A DNA stretch of 64,000 nucleotides from Carposina sasakii (lineage: Eukaryota; Arthropoda; Insecta; Lepidoptera; Carposinidae): positions 3,720,001 through 3,784,000 of the forward strand of contig CP053175.1 in the NCBI GenBank assembly GCA_014607495.2, read 5' to 3'. Shown here piece after piece: positions 9,848-19,888 of the stretch (position 1 is the first letter of the stretch; every line of letters starts with the position of its first letter). Both the position numbers and the translations under genes were made by a program. Under the pieces are notes generated by a model. That model was given only the letters and a program-made list of their open reading frames with translations. It made no database searches and was not told where the DNA came from.

Positions 9848-10115
9848 ATGCCGCGTGGTGCCGGCAGAGTAGAATTCGTACCACCCCATGTCTGCCCGTG
9901 GGTATCGTACGAGGCGATTAAGGATTCCCGGGAGGTGGGCAACAGCGCCTCCTGTGTTGACAACATAGTCCAAAATACAAACTGCGGTCACCAACCCGCC
10001 TGCCCAGCGTGGTGACTATGGGCAAATACCCCTCATGGCAGTCTTGTGGCGTGCCCTGGGGGAGGCCTACGTCCAGCAGTGGACTGCAATAGGCTGATGA
10101 TGATGATGATGATGA
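9848..10115 (+). mobile_element. RTE-tailed SINE-like repeat H, full length
   Basis: It begins near GCCGCGTGGTGCCGGCAGAG and contains TGCCCGTGGGTATCGTACGA, GGGAGGTGGGCAACAGCGCC, TTGACAACATAGTCC and CCTGCCCAGCGTGGTGACTA. It ends with GGGGGAGGCCTACGTCCAGC and an ATGATGATG tail. The last 60 bases match the RTE LINE 3' end (4728). No reverse transcriptase frame is present. Other copies lie at 27965, 32411, 44888, 49768, 50880, 56490, 58040 and 61202. Confidence 0.8.
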
Positions 10116-10284
10116 TATGATAAATCTTTGTTTGTATTTTGGCAATTAGTTTTATGAAGTAGAGCAAGTAATTCTAACTAGTAGAAAACTACTAGTAAAA
10201 TTTATCTTGTTTAACTTGGTGAAAATGTAGACAATTATCATTTTAGATAAAGTTAATACAATCTAAGAAGAAACAGTAGTATTT

Positions 10285-10395
10285 TTATTTATTCTTTATT
10301 GTACACACAAAAATTTTACAATTTAATGACTTAAGTTGCAAAGAGAATGTACTTATGCGAGCTTATCTCTTTAAGAGATTTCTTCTAACAAACCC
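10285..10395. repeat. LINE-like 3' UTR repeat S
   Basis: The blocks TTCTTTATTGTAC and TTATG.GAGCTTATCTCT resemble those at 39327-39420 and 61935-62060. I take it as the 3' end of an unidentified LINE. Confidence 0.45.
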
Positions 10396-10649
10396 AAAAT
10401 CGATTTTGTAATAGACAAAAGTAAATCTAAAAGGAATTAAGAAAATCAGTTAAATGCTGCATAAACTTAGTAAGCTGAGCGTAGTAATAAGCTGGGAAAC
10501 TGATTTAGCGTATTTTTCAAGATGTTTAATTTACGGAGCATCCTACTCGGAAGTATTTTCACGTTTCTCTATTCGAGAATGAATTAATCTCAAACGTGTA
10601 GTTTTCTTCTATCTTATTCTCGTTTGTTTTTCTTTTAAAAGTATAAAAT

Positions 10650-10775
10650 ACATACATACATAAAATCACGCCTTTATCCCTTACGGGGTAGGCAGAGAAC
10701 CACATGATGCTACTTCTGACCACTTTTGAGGGTATAGTTGAGATGTACAAGTTCAGTTAGTAGTGACAGATGGTG
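10650..10775 (-). mobile_element. Retroposon D, partial, reverse
   Basis: It shows AATCACGCCTTTATCCCTTA, CGGGGTAGGCAGAG, CACTTTTGAGGGTATAGTTG and GAGATGTACAAGTTC. The 3' end is next to TACATACATACATA, the tail repeat of this family (TATG on the sense strand). Confidence 0.75.
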
Positions 10776-11067
10776 GTGGTGGTCAGTAGTGTAAAATATA
10801 TGTTTTAAATACTATTTAAATTTTTAGAAATGTAATTGTATTAGGCGTTACAATTCGGAAGTTCAAACATTCACTATGGGTGCGCCCACCACCGGGTCCT
10901 ACACTCTCCACTGACCCTCGGATCTGATAACTCATAACTGCGAAAACAGGCACTTGCACTAACTATAATCGCCACAAGAAACCAGACCCGAGCACCTAGC
11001 ATGCAAGACAATACATTGCACTATTCCGAAATCAAAAACTAGATTAATAATCTACATATGTTTCGCC

Positions 11068-11190
11068 AACAACCTCATCCTCAGGATTATAGAAATTAGT
11101 GAGTTAATTCTGTGTAGGTAATGTGTTGGGTTTTAGAGTTTCATAACAATTTACTAATTTCAACAATCCTGAGGATGCCACGGTTATTGG
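11068..11190. mobile_element. Inverted-repeat element (MITE-like)
   Basis: CATCCTCAGGATT.TAGAAATTAGT on the left arm faces ACTAATTTCAACAATCCTGAGGATG on the right arm, about 45 bases each with a loop of about 35. Only one copy is seen here. Confidence 0.55.
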
Positions 11191-11544
11191 TTAAGTTATA
11201 GTTACTTGAGAGGTAATGTATGTCTCATCCATTGGTAGATTTTGTGCTTAAAAAAACAATGTCATATCTAATAAGGTGTAAAGATAATTTCCATACCTTA
11301 TTTTATAATACCCTAAAATTTTCCGTAGTCAACTGAAAATTACGAGAAACATGAGCTTGACAGATACCATAATGTAAGCACCGGTGACGGCACAGTAAAA
11401 CTTCTTACATTACAAACGAATGGATTTAACATGTAGCCCTTTATACAGCCGACTCTAAATTTTACTTACGCTGTTTAATAGCGTTTGGCTAAGAAAGCGT
11501 AGACATGGCAGAAATATTGACGACTGTTTGGTGTATAGATAGAT

Positions 11545-11722
11545 AGATTGGTTGTAGGTCCTGGGTTCGAATCCTGGAAGGAAGACAAACATTGATATGA
11601 TTAACTGTTTTAACTTATTAACATTTCTTTAATAATACCTTTGTATTTATATTTTCCCACGATACAATGCCCTAGGCATAGTATGAGACAAGCTAATGTC
11701 TTAAAGTGTTGTGAACATTTAT
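11545..11722 (+). mobile_element. SINE family E copy, forward, diverged
   Basis: B box GGTTCGAATCC lies at the left. Then ACATTGATATGAT, a deleted middle, TTGTATTTATATT, CCCACGATACAATGCCCTA and TGTTGTGAACATT match full E copies with indels. It ends 6 bases before a Helitron. Confidence 0.65.
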
Positions 11723-11728
11723 TTATTA

Positions 11729-12068
11729 CTAGTGGACGCCCGCGACTCCGTCCGCGTTAACTACAGAAAAAAACAAAATGTCGAAATTATCCGGGATAAA
11801 AACATTTTCCTGGGACAAAAAGTTTCCTATATGTTAAGTGGGACCTGTCACAATATATTCCTGAAAACTTCATCGAAATCAGTTTAGCCATTTCTGAGAT
11901 TAGCGTACACAAACGCACAGACAAACAAACAAACCGACAAACAAACAAAAATTCCAAAAATCATCCTTTTGGGTACTATTGCGTTGATAAAGGTCTCCTA
12001 TAATATTTTTTCTCATATATCTTCCATGTACAGACAGCGATCCGTTACATTTTTATTATATGTATAGA
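11729..12068 (-). mobile_element. Non-autonomous Helitron, complete (340 bp)
   Basis: On the minus strand it starts TCTATACATATAAT and ends with the CG-rich hairpin (CGCGGACGGAGTCGCGGG region) and GGCGTCCACTAG. The bases on either side fit insertion between A and T, as Helitrons do. It encodes no Rep or helicase. Relatives lie at 8095, 29297, 32119 and 48080. Confidence 0.85.
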
Positions 12069-12072
12069 TATA

Positions 12073-12454
12073 CAGGGTGTAAAAAGACAACAATGTTTTT
12101 TAATACCTCGTATTCTTTGTAAGGTTACAATCATTTTCTTCTATGGAACCAACCCTGGGAACGACAAAAAAAATATGAAAAAATATTGTCATTTTATTGT
12201 AAGCAATGTATTCGTTTGATGCGCAAAGTACAAAACTAACATTATAAAATTTTTACATGGTATCATTGAAAAAAATGTTAGTTAATCGATTTCAGATGGA
12301 TTTATGTAATAAAAATGATAATATTAATGTAACTTTGGACCTCAATATCTTGGAAACCCGTGGTTTCCCAGGGGTGCTTCCATAGAAAAAAATTATTGTG
12401 ATGTTACAAAGAATACAAGGTATTAAAAGAACAAAGTAGTCTTTTTACACCCAG
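12073..12454. mobile_element. MITE family A-prime, 382 bp
   Basis: Ends CAGGGTGTAAAAAGAC and the inverse of CTGGGTGTAAAAAGAC. Subterminal inverted blocks include CCTCGTATTCTTTGTAA/TTACAAAGAATACAAGG. The block TTGGACCTCAATATCTTGGA matches the interior of family A, so A and A-prime are related by descent or recombination. Single copy in the window. Confidence 0.8.
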
Positions 12455-12974
12455 TCGAATAGATATAGATATTATGTGACGCAATGAGAAATAAGCATAC
12501 CTATTACTTGGATGTCAAGCATATCGTAATTTATTTTGAATAATTTTAGTAACTACCTATTTAATTAGTCGATACACATAAGGGCTTATTAATTTATTCA
12601 GGATACCAATTAATAGGATGCCTAAGTATTGGGTTTAGTTATACAGGAATATGTTATTAATAATACACATTGAGACACTGAAATCCAATTTTGGGAATTT
12701 CTAAATTATTACTCGCACTAGACTAACTTAGGTAATTTACTTCAAAGCGGTCTATACTCCGATCTAGATTTAGGTGGTTTTAGTTTCCTAATATGTGTGT
12801 TCAACAAGTCTTCGGTTAAGGTTTTGCAAAGTACGCATTCGGATTATGAAGAAATTCGTTCAATGACTCCTCAGTCGTACATCTCGTGACTGAATTCTTA
12901 ACAGAGATGGCAAAACATCATCTGTATGACAATAATAGAGATGAATAGTTAGCACCAGGATGGCATTAAAAGCA
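12455..12974. other. No recognised feature
   Basis: AT-rich, no gene or repeat supported. Confidence 0.4.
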
Positions 12975-13130
12975 TCCCAACTAACATAAATGCGAAAATA
13001 GTTTGTTTGTTACCTCTTCACGTTTTATTTACTCAACCTGTAATCGGAAAAATTTAACATACATCTAGATGGAAGTACAGAGAAGGACCTAATTGCTACA
13101 TTTTGTAGACTACGCGGACGAAGTCGCGTC
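12975..13130 (+). mobile_element. Helitron fragment, truncated at 3' end
   Basis: It begins TCCCAACTAACATAAATGCG, contains TTTGTTACCTCTTCACGTTT and ends in TACGCGGACGAAGTCGCG. The terminal CTAG is not found. Confidence 0.6.
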
Positions 13131-13619
13131 AACATACCTCTTTATGTTTCAATGACGTTTCTTAGTACAAAGTGACCGCGCCGTGACGCCGTGACGTTAA
13201 TATGACGTGAAATCCAGTTTTTTTTTTGTAAGGATTGAGTTTATCTAACTAGTTTTCTAAGTCTATATTCGTGCTTGATGTTTCATGTCGGCTGTTTCTT
13301 GTAGGATTTTTTTTAAGTTGAAAATATTTTTGTTTAATTTTAGTCTAGAGGTATCCGAATAGGTGTGATTGTGCTAACTTGAGACCTCTTCAGATTTTTT
13401 AAATACTTTCAACTTTTTAAAAAAGCGCTGTAGATTAACGTTCTAATTATTAGGTTATAGCCTTCTGAAAAATAATAATTAGATATTAAAGACAAGAGGC
13501 ATGAAGTTTTATCAAAACTCACTTAGAGCTACTGTATTTATTTCGATAGATTTGTGCCTATAATGTATCTATAAACAGTTTTAGAATATATCTTTTTAGA
13601 AGAGATAGAACTCTTAAAA

Positions 13620-13805
13620 TATACATACATACATATAAATCACGCCTTTTTCCCGGAGGAGCAGCCAGAGATCACGGATCTCCATTTGCTACGATCCTGA
13701 CACACCTCTTTCGCTTCATTTACTTTCATGATATTTTTCATGCACACACCTTTCTTTAGAATTACACCAATTTGATCGGTGAAGGTCCGGCGAGGTCTTC
13801 CTTAA
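13620..13805 (-). pseudogene. LINE R, 3' coding end plus TATG tail
   Basis: Read on the minus strand, 13800 to 13634 is an uninterrupted frame of about 55 residues starting GRPRRTFTDQIGVIL and containing MKVNEAKEVCQDRSKW, ending in GKKA and a stop. This is the C-terminal tail of a lepidopteran endonuclease/reverse transcriptase LINE. It is followed by TATGTATGTATG. The element is heavily 5' truncated. Other copies: 36560-36672 and 60905-61050. Its tail GGCGTGAT..TATATGTATG is shared with retroposon D. Confidence 0.7.
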
Positions 13806-14260
13806 AATATATAACATAATAAAAACTTTATTAAACAACCTTGTTAGACATTAACTAAATAAATAAACCTTTACAAAATGAGCAATTTCAGTGCTAATAG
13901 AAAATGCATCAGAACTACTACCAACTATGCAAAAGCAGCAAAGGTCAAAATCGCCTGCGCTCCAACTAATTGTTTCATCAAATTGCACGTAGAGGCGCCT
14001 GTCTGAATTCATACGAAATAACGCTTTATGGCGTATAAGCTTGTCTATTACCACATTTTATAGGGTTATGCACTGGGTATAATGCAAATTAATGCGCCGT
14101 GTGAGACGTCTCTCTTTAGGGCTGGCACAAACTTTTTTTTATTGTTGCGAAAGTTTTCTTATTATTTTCTATTTCTCTCTCTTTCACATAATAAAATGTA
14201 GGTACATCACAAAGAAAAAAAGAACAAAATGTATTTTGGCAAGCTTACGTCTATAAGGTA
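13806..14260. other. No recognised feature
   Basis: It contains a 67-codon reverse frame (13851-14054) with no known domain. No repeats were identified. Confidence 0.35.
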
Positions 14261-14267
14261 TTGGTGT

Positions 14268-14440
14268 TTTATAGGCGATGGGCTGACCACCTGTCACTAC
14301 TAACCGAGTTTGTACATCTCAACTATACTCGTACCTACTCTCAAAATTGGTCAGAAGTGGCACCGTGTGGTTCTATCGGCCCTTGGTGCTCTGCCTACCC
14401 CGTAAGGGATAAAGGCGTTGTTATATGTATGTATGTACGC
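14268..14440 (+). mobile_element. Retroposon D, forward
   Basis: GCGATGGGCTGACCACCTGT, CACTACTAACCGAG, AAATTGGTCAGAAGTGGCAC, GCCCTTGGTGCTCTGCCTAC and CCCGTAAGGGATAAAGGCGT lead into a TATGTATGTATG tail. It is 5' truncated relative to the copies at 39081 and 40323. Confidence 0.8.
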
Positions 14441-14499
14441 CTATAAAGATTTTGTTTATTTTGTGATTTTTCCCCGAAAATCATAATTTTTCTGTTTTT

Positions 14500-14735
14500 A
14501 TCCGAATGCGCCAGTAGAAGGGTTATGTTTTTCGAGTGTGTGTATGTATATATATTTTTTGGCACGCTTTGGAGCCTAAACAGGTCGTAGTTGAAGCTTG
14601 TGTGGCACCTAATGATACCACTAATTCTAATGAATCATCTTAGTCGTGAGAGTAACACTGAATAATTTTTTTAACACAGACGGGTATTTATTATTAAATA
14701 AATGAGTAACTTATGTTTGACTTACCCACAGAGTG
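14500..14735 (+). repeat. Repeat family K copy
   Basis: Blocks ATGCGCCAGTAGAAGGG, TTTTTCGAGTGTGTGTATG, TTTTTTGGCACGCTTTGGAG, CCTAAACAGGTCGT and AATAAATGAG..ACTTATGTTT recur at 18010, 43630 and 51806. The class is unknown. Confidence 0.65.
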
Positions 14736-15321
14736 ACTATATTTTGTATTTAAGCTGCTATTTCTAAAATCTTAATAATCATGGCTTTCTAAAAATCTAT
14801 GGATAATTTGAGCAGTCAATCCTGCCAACCCTAGCTCAAGAACGCAGTACAGAGCGCCCCTAAGCTCTACAAAACCCTCCGTGTATTATCGCCCTTATGC
14901 GATCCAATTAAGCCTAGAGTAGACTATGCAAATTCGCCTGGCATGCCTCACTTTTACTCGTGTGCGCGTGGCTTAAATGGTAACTTTTGATTGGTTAATA
15001 GTTCACATGGACCGTCCGAATTAGTGTGTGATATAAAAGGGTTTGTAGTTTATTTTGGAAATAGCTAATTAACGGATTTTAGTAAGTGCTTTCCTAATTC
15101 GTTTAGTAATAATATGGTACTTACCTTTCTTTCGCATTTCTAAGTTAAGAATTTAGTCAAGCGTGGCACACTCTTAGCGTTTAGCTCTTTGTATCATCTC
15201 TACATATCTATACATATAAAAATGTAATAATAAAATAAAGTCGCTTCCCGCAGTCTGTCAACGGCTTTTGATGCGTTTTTTTTAAGATAGAGTAATTGAA
15301 GAGAAAGGTTTATATCTATAA
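14736..15321. other. No recognised feature
   Basis: A stretch at 14930-15000 is slightly richer in GC (AATTCGCCTGGCATGCC). No gene signature was found. Confidence 0.4.
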
Positions 15322-15421
15322 CTAGAGACCTGCCCCGGCTTCGCACGGGTGCAATACTCTCTAACGCGGATGGAGTAGAGGCCGCCAGTAAGTACATACA
15401 CCAATAAAGAATACTATCCAT
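15322..15421 (-). mobile_element. Helitron 3' end, CCCCGGCTTCGCACGGG type
   Basis: On the minus strand the sequence closes with ACCCGTGCGAAGCCGGGGCA and then CTAG, a Helitron 3' terminus widespread in arthropods. The preceding minus-strand frame (CTCTACTCCATCCGCG) is also typical of it. The 5' limit is unclear. Confidence 0.65.
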
Positions 15422-15527
15422 TCACCTATTCTTAAATAGCTATGATTAAAATTCGTAGCCGAAGGTTGTACATTCGATTTCAGCTAATAACTGGTATTTG
15501 CTCTATATTTTATCCTCTAAGTATATA

Positions 15528-16040
15528 CAGGGTGTTTACTGGCCACCTTTAACCGAAGGGTACGTATTCTGAAGATTTATTGTACATGAAATAAAGTAAG
15601 TTTATGCCAAATTGAAAAATGCTGGGATAATTTTCTTTTTTTTCACCAATTCTATAATATTATTATGGAATGAAGAAAAAAAATTAATGATGGTAAGATA
15701 ACAACTAAAGAGCCAGGTGCGAAATTTATAGCTATTTTTAATATGTTAGTTTTTTACCATATAGTTTTATGTTCTTCAATGGTAGATCCATTAATTATTT
15801 TTCGTTAAAAAATCCGTTGCTACGCGCGTCTATGTGCATTTATGCAGAAAAACGCAGTCTATTTACTCAACTTTGGACCCTAATATTTTGGAAACCAGAC
15901 ACTTCCCAGGTATGCTTCCATGGGGGAACGGAGAAAAATGAAGGAACGTGATGATGAGGGGACATTCTTGTTTGATTCAGACTGTACGTAGTTTTCGGGA
16001 ACAACCGCGTTTCCATTTTACTTCGACCAAAATCACCCTG
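15528..16040 (+). mobile_element. MITE family A, copy 5, mosaic with foreign blocks
   Basis: The ends and order are those of family A (CAGGGTGTTTACTGGCC to AAAATCACCCTG), but it is 513 bp instead of about 385 bp. Between family blocks lie pieces not found in other A copies. Two of them, GAGGGGACATTCTTGTTTGA and CCGCGTTTCCATTTTACTTC, are identical to bases in the LTR at 17371-17430 and occur in the same order. Another, CTGAAGATTTATTGTA, also occurs at 16190. Confidence 0.75.
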
Positions 16041-16400
16041 TATATTTTATCATTTAATTTTATTTAAGTATATACAAAAATAATGTCCTCCTACAAAACA
16101 TTGCGTACAGTTATACTTTTACTGACATTTCATACCTTTTGTGAAGTACCTTTATACCGGAGACACAATGCGGTGCAGACCGCATTGCACTGAAGATTTA
16201 TTGTAAAACATATTACGGGCATCAATACTTAATTTAAAAGATATTAGATGTAGAGATTTAAAATCGCCACGGGCAGTTCAGCGTCTAATCGGGTTACCAG
16301 TTGTAGTCCACTGGAACTTTTTATAGGTAAAGTTGCTAGACCCTTGTCTGTTATGGCCGCGAGATCGAGAATGAAGTGACATAGAATATAATTATAACAG

Positions 16401-16660
16401 GTGAGGAGTCAAGCGGTTGAAAATATAGGAAATAATTCGATATATAAACGCTTTGAACAAGCTAAAATTATTCCCTTCTCCGTTGGAGATTTTGTCCTTT
16501 CCAAAATGAAAGACGGAATCAGACAAAACTTGACCCCAAATACAAAGGCCCATTCCAAATCACTCAAGTCTAGAAGGGATCGCTATATTATTAAAGCCCT
16601 AAACTCGAGAACCTACAAGTACGATGACCGACTTCGAAATGAGCAGTAGCCTTCAAAGCT
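16401..16660 (+). pseudogene. LTR retrotransposon integrase C-terminus, frameshifted
   Basis: The 82-residue frame 16401-16649 contains IPFSVGDFVLSKMKD and, near its end, RDRYIIKALNSRTYKYDDRL. These match the C-terminal module of Ty3/gypsy-class integrases, the part that contacts DNA next to the chromodomain or GPY/F position. The GPF triplet itself is encoded at 16547-16555 but in another frame, so at least two compensating indels have hit this copy. The protease, reverse transcriptase and catalytic integrase core are absent upstream. The LTR starts about 435 bases downstream. It is a dead 3' remnant. Confidence 0.7.
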
Positions 16661-16829
16661 GACGATGACATTAATGTTAACGTGACAATTGACATGATTC
16701 CTTACCGTGAAAGCCTATATTTTTTTCTTTTGTAATGTATACTATTATTGTATGAATTTAAGATTGTTGATTATAGAGTAAGTAACAATAAGTGGTATTG
16801 TGTATAAATCTTTAATTTAGATGAGATGT

Positions 16830-16985
16830 GTGAGATAACTGTCGGTCGCTTCTGGAGATTGTCCATGGGGTCGTGTTTACGACCATCGGTCATTCTAGTG
16901 GTTGTAATAGAGATTTATGTCGGTCGTCTCTTAGGTTGTCCATGGGGTTGTTAGTAAGACAACCATCGGTCGATTGTCCATGATT
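16830..16985. repeat. Diverged tandem repeat (unit about 90 bp) before the LTR
   Basis: TGTCGGTCG..TCT and TTGTCCATGGGGT followed by CGACCATCGGTC or CAACCATCGGTC occur twice, with a third partial start (ATCGGTCGATTGTCCATG). It lies between the integrase remnant and the LTR. Confidence 0.6.
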
Positions 16986-17093
16986 CGAAAAAATTTTTGT
17001 GATAGCCGATGTTACTAAAATCGATTGCCCTAAGGGATACCATTAAAGAACATAAAACTAGAGGACACAACCATTTTAAGAAACCTTTTTATT

Positions 17094-17524
17094 TGTGGTC
17101 AGTATGGCCGAGTTCAGAACATCTACGTTTGCAAGTTTTCCTCTTTCATGTCACACGAGGAGCGTGTGAGGTGTAATGGCCGTGTCGTAATAATCCTCGT
17201 TGTAGATTTAAACTGTAAACAGCCAGGTAACCTTATTTTAAGTGCTCGTAAAAAAAATCGTCATTTTGTTCTTTTTTATTATGTAATAAATTCAACGCCA
17301 TCTGAAATCGAAGCAGAACCAGGTAGGATTCAAAAGTGGGGGAAGGTATAAAAGTGAAAGGAACGGAATGGAGGGGACATTCTTGTTTGAACATTCAGAC
17401 TCGAACACACCGCGTTTCCATTTTACTTCGCTATCATAAATTATTATTTTTAAAGTGCGATTGAAATTTAAATTAATTGGATCAAATAACTGGTGTTATT
17501 TGAAACTTTAATATTCGACCAACA
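17094..17524 (+). mobile_element. Probable 3' LTR of the Ty3/gypsy-like remnant
   Basis: It is bounded by TG (TGTGGTCAGTATGGCCGAG) and CA (GACCAACA), about 431 bp. A TATA box (GTATAAAAG) sits at 17346-17354 and a U5-like AT-rich end follows. It contains AGTATGGCCGAG and TGTAATGGCCGTGT, repeated motifs seen in lepidopteran gypsy LTRs. No matching 5' LTR is visible and no obvious polypurine tract precedes it, so the exact left edge is uncertain. Confidence 0.55.
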
Positions 17525-18009
17525 TCACGAGTCTCAGAGGAAGACCCGATATATATTCTAGATCACCGGAACATCTAAGTGCTTGTTTTTTTCTTTTCAG
17601 TTTTTTATTATTATGTACGTTATTTGGTTATTTTTAAGCAGTCGGGTTTTTGGATTTTTTATTTACTCCCAGAGCAGCATAGAAGCAGCATATAATAATA
17701 AGGGTAATTATTGTCAATTAGGTTGGATGAATGAATGAATTCCACAACCACCCTGTACACCTATAATATCTTCAGTCGATTCTTGTTGACACAGTACAAC
17801 ATACAACGCAGTGCGCATTGTTCCCGACAATAGTGGTTATGCGCTGTACATCTACAAAGCGCACAATAGGCTGAATGTGATGAGTGAAGCTATCTGTAGT
17901 CACCATGGAGTAGGCACCTGAAAGATATGTCTCTGAGAACGTTGCTTGATAAAAACATTTTGAGATACATAATATTATTTTCTTTCTAGGTAACTTTTTG
18001 TCGAATATC
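17525..18009. other. No recognised feature
   Basis: No frame or repeated block was noted. Confidence 0.4.
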
Positions 18010-18170
18010 CGACTGTGGCCTAATATGTGTTTCGAGTGTATATGTATATAATATCTTTGGCATGATCTTTAACCCTAAACGGGTTGTAGAATCGAGAGGT
18101 ATTAATAGATTCTTCTTGACCGTGAGTGTGACAATGTGAATGTTTCGCTAAATAAATGAGATTATTGTGT
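18010..18170 (+). repeat. Repeat family K copy
   Basis: GTGTTTCGAGTGTATATG, ATCTTTGGCATG, CCTAAACGGGTTGTAG, GAGAGGTATTA and CTAAATAAATGAG follow the family order. The starting CTGCGCCAGAAGG block is missing. Confidence 0.6.
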
Positions 18171-18233
18171 ATATTTGTGTAATTTACATGCATAAATGCA
18201 TACTATCTTTTTGATTGAAATATCAACCAGTAA

Positions 18234-18382
18234 CTAGCATAACCACGCATCGTAGATATCGTATCGTACGATATCGTATCGTTACTATACAAAATTCAAA
18301 ATGGCGGCTATATTTATCATATTTTGACAGGCTATTTTTCGATAAATCGGTTTATCATATCGCGTTTCGCAGGTCATGCTAG
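18234..18382. mobile_element. MITE family M, copy 1 (149 bp)
   Basis: Ends CTAGCATAACCACGC and GCAGGTCATGCTAG are inverted. An internal self-complementary block, ATCGTATCGTACGATATCG, and a CAAAATGGCGGCTATATTTA block recur at 28954. Other copies: 26105 and 52564. Confidence 0.75.
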
Positions 18383-18654
18383 GCTTGATTAACATACATA
18401 TGTATGTAGGTTTGGATTAACATACATATGTATGTACATCTAGATAGAATCTCTATTATCGTGTGCTGTTTTCATAGCAATGCGCTTAACATACAACTTC
18501 TGTTCTACCCTGTATGACTGCACTTACAAAAACAGCTCCTTTTTAAAACTACTTCATGGTCATAGTCAGATTATTATACAGATGAAGACATACGTAGATG
18601 ACATGAAACGATATCTCAGGGCCGTTTTTTCACTCATTTATGTCTTGTTTGATT

Positions 18655-18770
18655 CATTATCATCATCATTCTCAGTTATGACAAAGTCCACTGCTGAACA
18701 TAGGTCTCCGCCAACAACCTCAATTCCGACCGATCGGAAGCAGCCTGCATCCAACCGATACCTGATGCTT
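18655..18770 (-). mobile_element. RTE-type LINE 3' end, reverse
   Basis: ATCATCATT tail, GACAAAGTCCACTGCTGAAC, ATAGGTCTCCGCCAACAACC and CCGATCGGAAGCAGCC are the inverse of the LINE end at 4728-4945. It is 5' truncated after about 110 bases. Confidence 0.7.
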
Positions 18771-19404
18771 ATTTGATTAACATAAATATCAATAACATTA
18801 TTTTGTAGTCTAGCTCTAATATACACAAATACGTAGCTATAATGCGTATTATATTCTTTTACGAGTAAGTAGTGCATTGATATCCTTTCGTAGCTCATGT
18901 TCTCAGCTAGCTATCGTTCGGCTCATCTAGAATGTTGATAAGTCTAATTAATTATCACTTGCAAAATCCCTATTTAAAAAAATACTAGTTATTTTTAAAA
19001 TAATATTATTTTAATTTTTTTTCTTTAGTTTATTAAAATTTTATCCAAACAAATTAAATATTACATACCTAAATAAAATAACCAATAACCTACGAACTTT
19101 AATTATTTACAATATTAACTAAACCTACGTAAAAAATTAAATTGAATTTCAATTTGAAATTTAAATTTTCCCCAACTCACTGTGTTGTTGTAGGAATTAA
19201 AAGACAACTACTTATACTGGTTGGGGTGCATATTTCATCTACTTACATCTATGTCGGTATATTAGTCCCATTGTTTCTAATAACGATGAGGCTCTTTATA
19301 ACTTGTTCGAGTATGTACCTCGCTTGGGCTAAGGAAACCATTCTGTGGTCGCCATTTGGATGGGTCAATTTGATCTATATACGAGAGACCTTTTGTATTA
19401 CCTA
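18771..19404. other. AT-rich, no recognised gene
   Basis: The 143-codon frame starting at 19142 crosses unrelated repeats including the Helitron below, and has no domain. I treat it as chance. Confidence 0.4.
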
Positions 19405-19560
19405 TCCTACTAGTAATATTATAAATATGAAAGTTTGTAAGGATGGATGTGTGTGCGTGTATGTTTGCCACACTTTCACGCAAAAGCGAACGAATTTTCA
19501 TGAAATTTGCCAGGTACATAGCTTATACCTATATCAGAATAACATGACTATAAAGTTCAC
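19405..19560 (+). mobile_element. Helitron fragment, 5' end
   Basis: TCCTACTAGTAATATTATAA start, then GAAAGTTTGTAAGGATGGAT, CACTTTCACGCAAAAGCGAA and ATGAAATTTG. The 3' end is missing. Confidence 0.65.
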
Positions 19561-19888
19561 GCGGCCAAAGTAACTTATAAATGCATATCGTGCTTTAAGA
19601 ATCCTTATCTAATTACTATACGTAATAACTTTTTGCGATACCAAAAAACCTAGAAACAACATGCACAACATAATAAACTAAATACCTACTAAACAAAACG
19701 ATGCAATTAATTACATTAGTAATAGAACAAACAGACAAAAAACTCGAAGTGCATTCACACGACCGCCATGCTGAGCTATTTAGAACGGATCATTATTCAC
19801 ATGTAGTTCAATGAAGATATAGTTCTATGTGTATACTGGATATGTTATATTTATATACATACATATAGACACGGCTGTATTCACGAAA

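Noticed and set aside
18480..18776. 98-codon frame as a gene
   Set aside because: Its second half is the reverse RTE 3' end; the rest has no domain.
19142..19573. 143-codon frame as a gene
   Set aside because: It runs through AT-rich DNA into a Helitron 5' end and has no recognisable domain.
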